From: an uncultured Porphyromonas sp.
Lineage (GTDB): Bacteria; Bacteroidota; Bacteroidia; Bacteroidales; Porphyromonadaceae
NCBI GenBank assembly: GCA_900548415.1
Contig: URKO01000101.1
Span: forward strand, 1-5,515
Length of the DNA stretch: 5,515 nucleotides
Direction: 5' to 3'
Position 1 is the stretch's first letter. Each line of letters starts with the position of its first letter. Positions 1-5,515 of the stretch are shown one piece after another. The notes beneath the pieces were generated by a model. The model saw nothing but the letters and a program-made list of their open reading frames with translations, was not told the origin of the DNA and did not search any database. The position numbers and the translations under genes are program-made.

Positions 1-2
1 AG

Positions 3-539
3 ATTGGTACATTTAATTTTGGTGGTGGATATGCGATGCTTTCGCTCATCCATAACGAGACGGTAGTGAAGAACCATTGGCTTACCAATGCTGAGTTTAC
101 GGATATTGTGGCTATCAGCCAGTCTACACCGGGACCTATCGGCATCAACTGTGCCACCTACGTAGGCTATACCACCTGCCTTCACGACGGCTATCCCGTC
201 TGGGCAGCCTGGCTGGGTTCGGTATTGGCTTCGCTCTCCATCATGTGGCTGCCTTTTATCATCATGATTCTCATCAGCCGCTATCTGATTACGCACAAGG
301 ATTCTAAAATCGTAAAGGATATCTTTGCGGGACTCCGCCCTGCCATCATCGGACTGATAGCTGCTGCCGCCGTTCTCCTGATGAATAAAGAGAACTTCGG
401 ATCACCAACTGACAATCCGTTTGTCTTCGGAGCAAGCATCGTGCTGTTTCTGGCTGCTTTCTACTTCACAAAATTCAGAAAGACCAACCCTATCCTGCTG
501 CTTTTCATCTGCGGTATCATCGGAATGGTTATCTTCTAA
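3..539 (+). CDS. Chromate transporter (CHR) family protein, single-domain, 5' end missing
   Basis: This is the C-terminal part of an integral inner-membrane protein of the CHR family, whose characterised members export chromate by an ion-coupled mechanism; the substrate here is unknown. The reading frame is open from position 3, so 11 residues precede the first in-frame ATG (position 36). These residues contain the family's conserved FGGGYAM motif, so the ATG at 36 is internal and the true start lies just off the window, probably 10-15 codons upstream. Further family signatures are the WLT..EF.DI..ISQSTPGP stretch followed by IN.AT.VGY. Several hydrophobic helices follow (about residues 55-80, 95-115, 128-145 and 150-167 counted from the ATG at 36). 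About 178 residues are visible, which fits a half-size CHR protein. In Bacteroidales these usually come as adjacent pairs, so the partner should lie to the left. The gene converges on the minus-strand operon. Its composition is AT-richer than that of the rest of the window. Confidence 0.9.
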   Translation: MGTFNFGGGYAMLSLIHNETVVKNHWLTNAEFTDIVAISQSTPGPIGINCATYVGYTTCLHDGYPVWAAWLGSVLASLSIMWLPFIIMILISRYLITHKDSKIVKDIFAGLRPAIIGLIAAAAVLLMNKENFGSPTDNPFVFGASIVLFLAAFYFTKFRKTNPILLLFICGIIGMVIF

Positions 540-559
540 ACATCGCCCTGCGGTCTGAA

Positions 560-580
560 CCAACGGCCTCCAGCCGATGG
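560..580. other. Short imperfect hairpin after the CHR gene
   Basis: Arms CCAACGGC and GCCGATGG pair at 7 of 8 positions around a five-base loop, 20 bases beyond the CHR stop codon. No T-run follows on the plus strand (the next bases are GAAAGAC), so it does not qualify as an intrinsic terminator. It could stabilise the 3' end of the CHR transcript or be chance. Confidence 0.3.
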
Positions 581-614
581 GAAAGACAAGGGGCTGATGC
601 CTTCAGATAGGGAC

Positions 615-646
615 AAAAAAAAATTGATTGTCTCACGACAACCAAT
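615..646 (-). terminator. Strong intrinsic terminator reading on the minus strand
   Basis: On the minus strand a 10-bp stem (positions 646-637 with 632-623) closes on the loop GTGA, a GNRA-type tetraloop on a C-G closing pair. It runs directly into a tract of nine U residues (623-615). All ten pairs form on the minus strand, one as a G-U wobble. On the plus strand the same position is an A-C mismatch and only CTTTTATT follows, so the structure is best formed in minus-strand RNA, with at most weak activity for the CHR gene on the plus strand. It can end both the small unit starting near 684 and read-through from the five-gene operon, which has no other clear terminator after its last stop codon at 740. 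Confidence 0.8.
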
Positions 647-684
647 CTTTTATTAACCTTAATAATCTAATACCATGAAAAACA
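615..684 (-). ncRNA. Candidate small RNA of about 70 nt (promoter-to-terminator unit)
   Basis: A good Bacteroidota promoter (690-719) and a strong intrinsic terminator (615-646) share the minus strand and are only about 45 bases apart, so they would produce an RNA of about 70 nt starting near 682-686. The body between them is AT-rich and contains no minus-strand open reading frame of useful length. Beyond the terminator lies only the antisense of the CHR gene, so there is no downstream gene for which this could be a leader. The segment resembles, from memory, leader/attenuator segments found upstream of genes in Prevotella, so it may be an orphaned leader rather than a functional trans-acting RNA. 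No known RNA family is recognised. The exact 5' end is inferred from the promoter position. Confidence 0.45.
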
Positions 685-689
685 CGATG

Positions 690-719
690 CAAAGGTACAA
701 ATAATCTTTCACCCCGCAA
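690..719 (-). promoter_or_regulatory. Bacteroidota-type promoter, minus strand
   Basis: Read on the minus strand, TTG (719-717) is followed by a 19-base spacer and TACCTTTG (697-690). This matches the primary sigma factor consensus of Bacteroidota, TTTG at -33 and TAnnTTTG at -7 with 19-21 bases between them; the only miss is C for the first T of the -33 box. It sits 21 bases beyond the stop codon of the L,D-transpeptidase-like gene, after the operon rather than before a gene, and points toward the terminator at 615-646. The nearest gene in its path is antisense. Confidence 0.65.
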
Positions 720-739
720 GCCTGCCCCTCCGCAAAGGG

Positions 740-1753
740 TCACTCGATAACGACGACGAGCGTGGCGAGCGTGGGGCAGTTGTCATAGATAAACTGAGCG
801 TGAGAGCTGGCGTTGCGGACGCACATGTGAGAGCGGGGGGTCGTGCCAAGTGACGGACTGTACTCGACGATCTTACCCTTGGGATTGTTTACGGGCACAC
901 CATGTATATAGGCTCCGCAAGTGAAGCGGCTAGCCCACGGTGCAAAGCCGGCGATGCGACTGGAGCCATCACTGGTGTAAAACATCTTTGACTTCTTCTG
1001 CTGTAGGAGGAAGATGCCTAGAGGCGTCTCTTTAGCGTGGGGCGGCTTGTGACGCCCCGTCGTGGCGGGGTTGATACTCCGCACGAGGTAGTGCGCTGGG
1101 GACTGACGCTCCAGCACGACGATGTGCTGGTTCTTGCGATCTACTACGACTACGTGCGAGAAGGTGACGTCAGGCTTCAGTAGCTGTATGTAGCGCCGGG
1201 GCACATACCACTCCGCCTCGGGAGACTCGACTTTGCCTTGCCAGAACTTGCTGCCTAGGGTGTCGGTCATCGCTATGAGCGTCCCATCGCGACCATAAAG
1301 CTCGGGCTTGAGGGTGTCTGTGGGGGCGTAGAGTGGCACCGACTGATAGCGCTCCACACCGAGCGAGTCAGAGACTAGCTTGTAGCTATCGCGAGACCAT
1401 GCTTTCGTGAGGGGAGCTTCGCCGTTTAGGTTCTTATAGTTTTGTAGTACACCCCACCGATGAGGCGCATCCTGTAGTTGCTCTATGCGGAGGAGCTGCT
1501 CTCGTATCTTATCCCACTGTATGGTGCGCGTCTCATCTTTATACTCATAGGAGTCCTCGAGCGTATACTTGTCAAAGGTTAGCTCTCGGTCTATGACGAT
1601 CTGCTCAGCCGTAAGCTCGGGCTGAGGCTCAGCCACGACAGTGTCTACGGTTGTAATCGTGTCCATAGGTACCTCGGCACTGCTTTCAGTGGAGGGCTGG
1701 CAAGCCAGTAGGAGCGTGAGGGCAAGGGGTAGGAAGGTCATAATGTTTTTCAT
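740..1753 (-). CDS. L,D-transpeptidase-like (YkuD) lipoprotein
   Basis: A 337-residue envelope protein. Residues 1-18 form a lipoprotein signal peptide ending in the lipobox LLAC, so Cys18 should be lipidated after cleavage by signal peptidase II. A Ser/Thr/Glu/Pro-rich linker follows to about residue 50. Residues about 134-192 look like a bacterial SH3-type fold, with short beta-like segments ending WYVPRRYIQLL. The C-terminal part from about 197 is a YkuD domain: a VVVVDRKNQHIVVLE strand pair, PLGIF at 244-248, the conserved HG at 284-285, and SHMCVR at 308-313 with Cys311 as the expected nucleophile. Family members join peptidoglycan stem peptides through L,D (3-3) bonds or attach proteins to them; which applies here is unknown. 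The usual SHGC[IV]R motif has Met in place of Gly. It is the last gene of the operon, starting 12 bases after the TRIC gene stop. The ATG at 1753 gives a complete signal peptide; Met5 is a possible alternative. Confidence 0.85.
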   Translation of the reverse strand: MKNIMTFLPLALTLLLACQPSTESSAEVPMDTITTVDTVVAEPQPELTAEQIVIDRELTFDKYTLEDSYEYKDETRTIQWDKIREQLLRIEQLQDAPHRWGVLQNYKNLNGEAPLTKAWSRDSYKLVSDSLGVERYQSVPLYAPTDTLKPELYGRDGTLIAMTDTLGSKFWQGKVESPEAEWYVPRRYIQLLKPDVTFSHVVVVDRKNQHIVVLERQSPAHYLVRSINPATTGRHKPPHAKETPLGIFLLQQKKSKMFYTSDGSSRIAGFAPWASRFTCGAYIHGVPVNNPKGKIVEYSPSLGTTPRSHMCVRNASSHAQFIYDNCPTLATLVVVIE

Positions 1754-1765
1754 AAGATCTATAAG

Positions 1766-2437
1766 TTAATGGGAGCTGTCGATCCCTTTGAGCTGGGGCA
1801 AGTGCCAGTGATAGTGCGCTGCGAGGATGCGTATCAGGATGACCATACCAGCTGATATGAGCTGTGCGTAGACCGTATCTATAGGTACGAAGCGTAGCAT
1901 CAAAGTGTAGATGATGCCTCCAGCGATGCAGGCTAAGGCGTAGATGTCTTGGCGACAGATGAGTGGGGTCACGTTGAGGATGATGTCTCGCAACAACCCT
2001 CCGAAGGAGCCTGTCACCGTACCCATGATGACCGCCACCCAGCTCGGGAAGCCCATGGCGAGTGTTTTGTCTACACCCACCACCATAAAGAGGCCCAGCC
2101 CAATAGCGTCAAAGACAAAGACCGTCGGAGCTGTGCGAATCACGATCTTTCTAAAGATATATACGTAGAGCAACGCAACAAAGGTAATGATCATATAGGA
2201 GGGCTGCAGCATCCAGAAGGGGGTCGTGCCGAGAAATAAGTCACGTAGCGTACCCCCGCCCACAGCCGTCGTGACACCCAGCACATAAGCTCCGAACCAG
2301 TCCATCTGCTTGGTCGATGCTAGGCGTATGCCAGAGATAGCGAAGGCGAAGGTCCCAATGAAGTCTAGGATCCTCGTCACTGTCACCTCTGACCATACGA
2401 GAGCTGAGAGGTCAAAGCCTAATATCTGATCCAACAT
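1766..2437 (-). CDS. TRIC/UPF0126 family membrane protein (YicG/YadS-like)
   Basis: A 223-residue, highly hydrophobic inner-membrane protein with the two tandem UPF0126 repeats. Repeat one begins near residue 25 (DFIGTFAFAISGIRLA) and contains GGGTLRDLFLG at 60-70. Repeat two begins near 109 (VFDAIGLGLF) and contains GSFGGLLRDII at 143-153. About seven helices are expected: roughly 22-40, 47-66, 73-95, 106-122, 130-150, 162-182 and 190-207. Bacterial and archaeal relatives have the fold of trimeric intracellular cation channels, and the Pfam family has been relabelled as a glycine transporter. The substrate here cannot be told from sequence. The length is typical and both glycine-rich/Arg-Asp motifs are intact. 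A short histidine-rich tail (HYHWH, 209-213) follows the last helix. The gene lies 22 bases after udk and 12 bases before the L,D-transpeptidase-like gene. Confidence 0.9.
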   Translation of the reverse strand: MLDQILGFDLSALVWSEVTVTRILDFIGTFAFAISGIRLASTKQMDWFGAYVLGVTTAVGGGTLRDLFLGTTPFWMLQPSYMIITFVALLYVYIFRKIVIRTAPTVFVFDAIGLGLFMVVGVDKTLAMGFPSWVAVIMGTVTGSFGGLLRDIILNVTPLICRQDIYALACIAGGIIYTLMLRFVPIDTVYAQLISAGMVILIRILAAHYHWHLPQLKGIDSSH

Positions 2438-2459
2438 CTGTCCGCTAAGTATTTAACCT

Positions 2460-3095
2460 CTAATGCTTAGCTCTTGAGGAGAGGAGCGAGCGCACATTAT
2501 CTATGAGCAGACGCACCGCTACGGAGTTAAAGCCTCCCTCGGGGATAATCAGGTCAGCGTAGCGTCGTGAGGGCTCGACAAACTGCTGGTGCATCGGCTT
2601 GACCGTCGTGAGGTACTGCTCGATGACTGAATCGACACTGCGTCCCCGCTCCTTGACATCGCGCTGTATGCGTCGTGCTAGGCGCACATCATCGTCCGTC
2701 TGTACGTAGATCTTGACATCCATCAGGTCACGTAGCTCCTCATTCTCAAAGATCAAGATGCCGTCGATGATCAGCACACAAGGCGGATCTATGGTGACCG
2801 TCTCGGGGATGCGGTTGTGATTGACAAAGGAGTAGACGGGGCGCTCCACGCTGTGCCCCTCGCAAAGCTGGTTTATCTGCTCGCACATCAGCCTCGTATC
2901 GAAGGCGTCGGGGTGATCATAGTTGAGCTTAGCACGCTGCTCCAGAGGTAGCTCATCGTGCGCCTTGTAATAGTAGTCGTGACTGAGGACTACAACATCC
3001 TCATCGACAAAAGTCTCCTGCAGACGGCGCACCAAGGTGCTCTTGCCCGAGGCAGTGCCGCCCGCTACGCCTATGATGATCGGTTTGTGCTTCAT
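2460..3095 (-). CDS. udk: Uridine kinase
   Basis: A 211-residue cytosolic enzyme that phosphorylates uridine, and usually cytidine, to the monophosphate using ATP or GTP, in pyrimidine salvage. The P-loop GGTASGKS is at residues 12-19. The nucleoside-binding region follows: SHDYYYK at 38-44, with Asp40 the likely catalytic base, and NYDHPDAFD at 58-66. RPVYSFVNHNR (85-95), LIIDGILIFENEELRDLMD (108-126) and the arginine-rich lid RRIQRDVKERGR (141-152) complete the family pattern. The length is the usual one for bacterial Udk (about 205-215). No fused uracil phosphoribosyltransferase domain is present. It lies 18 bases after the glycosyltransferase gene and 22 bases before the TRIC gene. All key motifs are intact, so function is expected. 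Confidence 0.96.
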   Translation of the reverse strand: MKHKPIIIGVAGGTASGKSTLVRRLQETFVDEDVVVLSHDYYYKAHDELPLEQRAKLNYDHPDAFDTRLMCEQINQLCEGHSVERPVYSFVNHNRIPETVTIDPPCVLIIDGILIFENEELRDLMDVKIYVQTDDDVRLARRIQRDVKERGRSVDSVIEQYLTTVKPMHQQFVEPSRRYADLIIPEGGFNSVAVRLLIDNVRSLLSSRAKH

Positions 3096-3113
3096 AGCTT
3101 CAGCGAAATAGTC

Positions 3114-4178
3114 TTATGGGTTTACTATAAATAGGTATTTCCGCGCAGCGCAGCGCTCCATAGTCTCCAGCAGGGCATCGTACGAAGCCCCCGCCAGCGA
3201 CACTTCTAGTCGAGTCCCTGGGGGAAAAGCCTCTACATCTGCACTTAGCTCGGCAAGTGTCAGCGAAACTGTGTGCGGTGCAGGTAGCGTGACGTGCGAA
3301 GCTCTCGCTTTGCGCCGCCCCTGCGCCAAGCGTCGCTGCACGTTGATGGCAGCAAGTACCAGTGGCGTGGTCACGTGCCGGCTCCACCAACTCTCCCCCT
3401 GATGCTTGAGGTAGAAGAGGCGCATCGCTCCGTAGAAGTTCTCCTCGTAGCGCACCCTGTCGGCGGCCTGCTCTGACTCGCCCTTGTAGTGTAGTACAGG
3501 CGTGGGGAGATAATAGTTGTGGTAGCCCGCTCGCGCTATCGTGTAGCAGAGATCTATGTCCTCGCCATACATGAAGTAGCGCTCGTCGAGTCCACCCACC
3601 GCTAGGTATAGTGCCCGTCGCATCATCAGGAAGGCACCCGTCAGCACCGGTACCTGCTGCACTTCATCAGGCGAGAGATGCCCCTGGTAGTAACCATTGA
3701 GCCATGCAGAGTGAGGTGCCAAGCGGTAGAGACGTGTGAAGCGACAGAAACTATGCCACAGCGTAGGCACGCCCCGCTTGCTCTCGGGGTGCATCGCCCC
3801 AGACTGGTTGATGAGGCGAGGCCCCACGGCACCCGCCTCGGGATGGGTCTGGAGGAAGGTCAAGCAGTAGGTGAGCGTTGACTCCCCGATTAGTGTATCA
3901 GGATTGAGCAACAGGAGATAGTCTCCACGTGCCTCGGCAATGGCTTGGTTATTGCCACGGGCAAAGCCTCCATTGGTTGCGCTCTCCAGCAACTTTACCC
4001 TAGGCTCTGCGCCCAAGGCTGTGCGGAGACGCTCCATCGAGTCATCGCCCGAAGCATTGTCCAGCACGATCACCTCTACTTCGCCCTCGATCTGACGACA
4101 ACTAGCCAGCACCGAGCGAACCGCCTCGATGGTCAGCTGTGGCACCTTGTAGTTGACTAGAACGACCGAGAGGAGCAT
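3114..4178 (-). CDS. Family 2 glycosyltransferase (WbbL/rhamnosyltransferase-like)
   Basis: A 354-residue GT-A fold transferase that moves a sugar from a nucleotide-sugar donor to an envelope glycan acceptor; donor and acceptor are not determinable. Motifs in order: SVVLVNYK (4-11), VIVLDNASGDDS (36-47), NGGFARGNNQAI (69-80), the metal-binding region LLLNPDT (89-95, Asp94), TGAFLMMRR (180-188), and the acceptor/catalytic region DERYFMYGEDIDLCYTIARAGY (198-219, with Glu206-Asp207), then HYKGES (230-235). This order matches the WbbL-like subgroup of GT2, which includes rhamnosyltransferases. No membrane helix is obvious, so it probably works at the cytoplasmic face of the inner membrane. A basic stretch (282-292) is followed by an extra C-terminal segment (about 300-354) outside the catalytic domain. 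It is 18 bases downstream of tyrS and 18 bases upstream of udk. The start at 4178 places SVVLVNYK at the expected distance from the N terminus. Confidence 0.92.
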   Translation of the reverse strand: MLLSVVLVNYKVPQLTIEAVRSVLASCRQIEGEVEVIVLDNASGDDSMERLRTALGAEPRVKLLESATNGGFARGNNQAIAEARGDYLLLLNPDTLIGESTLTYCLTFLQTHPEAGAVGPRLINQSGAMHPESKRGVPTLWHSFCRFTRLYRLAPHSAWLNGYYQGHLSPDEVQQVPVLTGAFLMMRRALYLAVGGLDERYFMYGEDIDLCYTIARAGYHNYYLPTPVLHYKGESEQAADRVRYEENFYGAMRLFYLKHQGESWWSRHVTTPLVLAAINVQRRLAQGRRKARASHVTLPAPHTVSLTLAELSADVEAFPPGTRLEVSLAGASYDALLETMERCAARKYLFIVNP

Positions 4179-4196
4179 AGGGCTTCCCTTTTTGTG

Positions 4197-5507
4197 CTAG
4201 GCAGAGACCGTGATGAGGTAGTAGTTCTTCTTACCTCGCTGCACGATCAGATACTTGCCAGCGATCAGGTCATCGGTGGTAACCACACATTCTTGGTCAG
4301 CAACCTTCTCCTTGTTGAGGCTGATGCCATTCGAAGCGATCAGCTTGCGCAGCTCGCCCTTGGACTTAAAGATCGGAGCATGCTCTACCAGTAGGTCTAG
4401 CAGCTTGACGCCGTCTGCCTGCTCTAGGAGCGTCCGGGCCACATCGTAGTGCGGCACGCCTGCCATCACCTCCTTGAGTAGCTCTTCCGACATCTGACGC
4501 AGCTGGTCGTGCGTGTTGTTGCCAAAGAGTATCTGCCCGGCCGACATGCTCTGCTCGTAGTCCTCGCGTCCGTGTACCATGACCGTGAGCTCCTCGGCAA
4601 GCGTGTGCTGGAGGAGGCGCTCATGCGGTGCCTGGCGGTGACGCTCTATGAGTGAGTCGATCTCCTCTAGTGGGATGCTGGTAAAGATCTTGACAAAACG
4701 CTCGGCGTCCTCGTCGGATACGTTGAGCCAGAACTGACAGAAGGTGTAGGGAGACGTGTAGCGACGATCTAGCCAGACGTTGCCTTGCTCTGTCTTGCCA
4801 AACTTTGTGCCGTCAGCCTTCTTGATCAGTGGGCAGGTCACACCAAAGGCTTCACCGCCATCGATACGGCGTATCAGCTCCGTACCGGTCGTGATATTGC
4901 CCCACTGGTCCGAACCACCCATCTGCACACGGCAGCCGTACTCACGGTAGAGGTGCAGGTAGTCGTAGCCCTGGAGGAGCTGGTAGGAGAACTCTGTGAA
5001 GGAGAGTCCCGCCTCGGCATTTGCCTCGAGGCGACGCTTGACGCTGTCCTTCGCCATCATATAGTTCACCGTGATATGCTTACCGATGTCTCGGATGAAG
5101 TTGAGGAAGCTGTAGTCCTTCATCCAGTCATAGTTGTTGAGCAGGAGTGCCTTATTGGGAGCGTCAGACTCAAAGTCGAGGAAGTGCCCCAGCTGTCGAC
5201 CGATGCACTCCTGATTGTGTCGGAGCGTATCCATGTCTAGTAGGTTGCGCTCTTGGGACTTCATCGAGGGGTCGCCGATCATACCAGTAGCACCACCCAG
5301 TAGAGCTATCGGCTTGTGCCCAGCACGCTGCAAGTGCCGGAGCATCATCACGCCGACAAGGTGACCGATGTGGAGCGAGTCAGCCGTCGGGTCAAAGCCC
5401 ACGTAGGCCGTCGTCAAATGCTCTGTGAGTTGCTCTTCGGTGCCTGGCATGATATTATGAATCATCCCACGCGCCTTCAGTTCGCTAATCAGTGAGGAGT
5501 GGCTCAT
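4197..5507 (-). CDS. tyrS: Tyrosyl-tRNA synthetase
   Basis: A 436-residue class I aminoacyl-tRNA synthetase that charges tRNA-Tyr with tyrosine using ATP in the cytosol. Its hallmarks are intact: [17 protein letters not shown] (34-50) with the HIGH signature at 46-49, the tyrosine-recognition segment [12 protein letters not shown] (175-186), [10 protein letters not shown] (196-205), and the KMSKS-type loop as KFGKT (235-239), the form usual in bacterial TyrRS. An alpha-helical anticodon region follows, and the C-terminal S4-type RNA-binding domain occupies about 365-432 ([15 protein letters not shown] near 384-398). The length fits the family. It appears to be the first gene of the operon seen here. 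Only eight bases precede the ATG, so its promoter and any leader are outside the window. The 3' end is 18 bases from the glycosyltransferase start. Confidence 0.98.
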   Translation of the reverse strand: MSHSSLISELKARGMIHNIMPGTEEQLTEHLTTAYVGFDPTADSLHIGHLVGVMMLRHLQRAGHKPIALLGGATGMIGDPSMKSQERNLLDMDTLRHNQECIGRQLGHFLDFESDAPNKALLLNNYDWMKDYSFLNFIRDIGKHITVNYMMAKDSVKRRLEANAEAGLSFTEFSYQLLQGYDYLHLYREYGCRVQMGGSDQWGNITTGTELIRRIDGGEAFGVTCPLIKKADGTKFGKTEQGNVWLDRRYTSPYTFCQFWLNVSDEDAERFVKIFTSIPLEEIDSLIERHRQAPHERLLQHTLAEELTVMVHGREDYEQSMSAGQILFGNNTHDQLRQMSEELLKEVMAGVPHYDVARTLLEQADGVKLLDLLVEHAPIFKSKGELRKLIASNGISLNKEKVADQECVVTTDDLIAGKYLIVQRGKKNYYLITVSA

Positions 5508-5515
5508 AGTTATTC

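Larger units (their letters stand above)
740..5507 (-). other. Probable five-gene operon: tyrS, glycosyltransferase, udk, TRIC protein, L,D-transpeptidase-like
   Basis: Five genes on the same strand are separated by 18, 18, 22 and 12 bases in transcription order, with no terminator-like hairpin plus T-run in any gap. Such spacing normally means one transcript. The promoter must lie to the right of the window, since only eight bases precede the tyrS start. None of the four internal starts has a convincing Shine-Dalgarno sequence, which is normal for Bacteroidota. Confidence 0.75.

Noticed and set aside
675..704. Nine-codon plus-strand open frame (MKNTMQRYK) with an AT-rich upstream stretch, possibly a leader peptide
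   Set aside because: It overlaps the minus-strand promoter boxes, has no gene downstream on its strand, and is short enough to arise by chance.
721..740. Inverted repeat CCCT/AGGG after the L,D-transpeptidase-like gene as its terminator
   Set aside because: The stem is only four base pairs and no T-run follows on the minus strand.
2179..2208. Minus-strand TACCTTTG (2186-2179) inside the TRIC gene as an internal promoter
   Set aside because: It matches the -7 box, but no TTG lies at the required 19-21 base distance, and it falls within well-conserved coding sequence.
1949..2239. Plus-strand open frames opposite the TRIC gene
   Set aside because: The minus-strand gene has both complete UPF0126 repeats; the opposite frames give His/Asp/Lys-rich products with no domain.
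3100..3390. Minus-strand open frame of 96 codons overlapping the end of the glycosyltransferase gene
   Set aside because: It is an alternative frame of that gene. The low-complexity Ala/Arg/Cys-rich product is typical of a shadow frame in GC-rich DNA. A frameshifted C-terminal extension was considered, but the main frame ends normally 18 bases before udk.
4785..5240. Plus-strand open frame of 151 codons opposite tyrS
   Set aside because: It is fully antisense to a conserved tyrosyl-tRNA synthetase; the translation has no recognisable domain and reflects the codon bias of the real gene.

Overview
The window comes from a member of the Bacteroidales. The five minus-strand genes, the absence of Shine-Dalgarno sequences, and a promoter of the Bacteroidota type (TTG, 19 bases, TAnnTTTG) all point there. 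The part from about 740 to the end resembles Porphyromonas in protein sequence and codon habit: it is GC-rich and CTAG is frequent. The first 540-700 bases look more like Prevotella: lower GC, no CTAG seen, and a familiar-looking leader/terminator segment. This lineage reading rests on memory of these groups, not on a search.

Layout, left to right. Positions 1-539 (plus strand) hold the 3' part of a single-domain chromate-transporter (CHR) family gene that is cut by the window edge. Positions 540-739 lie between two convergent genes. They contain a weak hairpin (560-580), a strong minus-strand intrinsic terminator (615-646) and a minus-strand promoter (690-719), which together form a promoter-to-terminator unit of about 70 nt with no coding capacity. 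From 740 to 5507 five genes lie head to tail on the minus strand with gaps of 12-22 bases, so they are very probably one operon. In transcription order they are tyrosyl-tRNA synthetase (tyrS), a family 2 glycosyltransferase, uridine kinase (udk), a TRIC/UPF0126 seven-helix membrane protein, and a lipoprotein L,D-transpeptidase-like (YkuD) enzyme.

The operon mixes a translation housekeeping gene and a pyrimidine-salvage gene with three envelope-related genes: a sugar transferase, an inner-membrane channel or transporter, and a cell-wall cross-linking type lipoprotein. No shared pathway is evident. The arrangement looks like co-transcription of housekeeping and envelope functions rather than a dedicated system.

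I found no strong candidate for a new multi-gene system. The two points most worth a second look are the abrupt change of composition in the 540-740 gap (transfer boundary or assembly chimera) and the free-standing minus-strand promoter/terminator unit at that boundary, a candidate small RNA. There are no tRNAs, rRNAs, CRISPR arrays or transposase genes.
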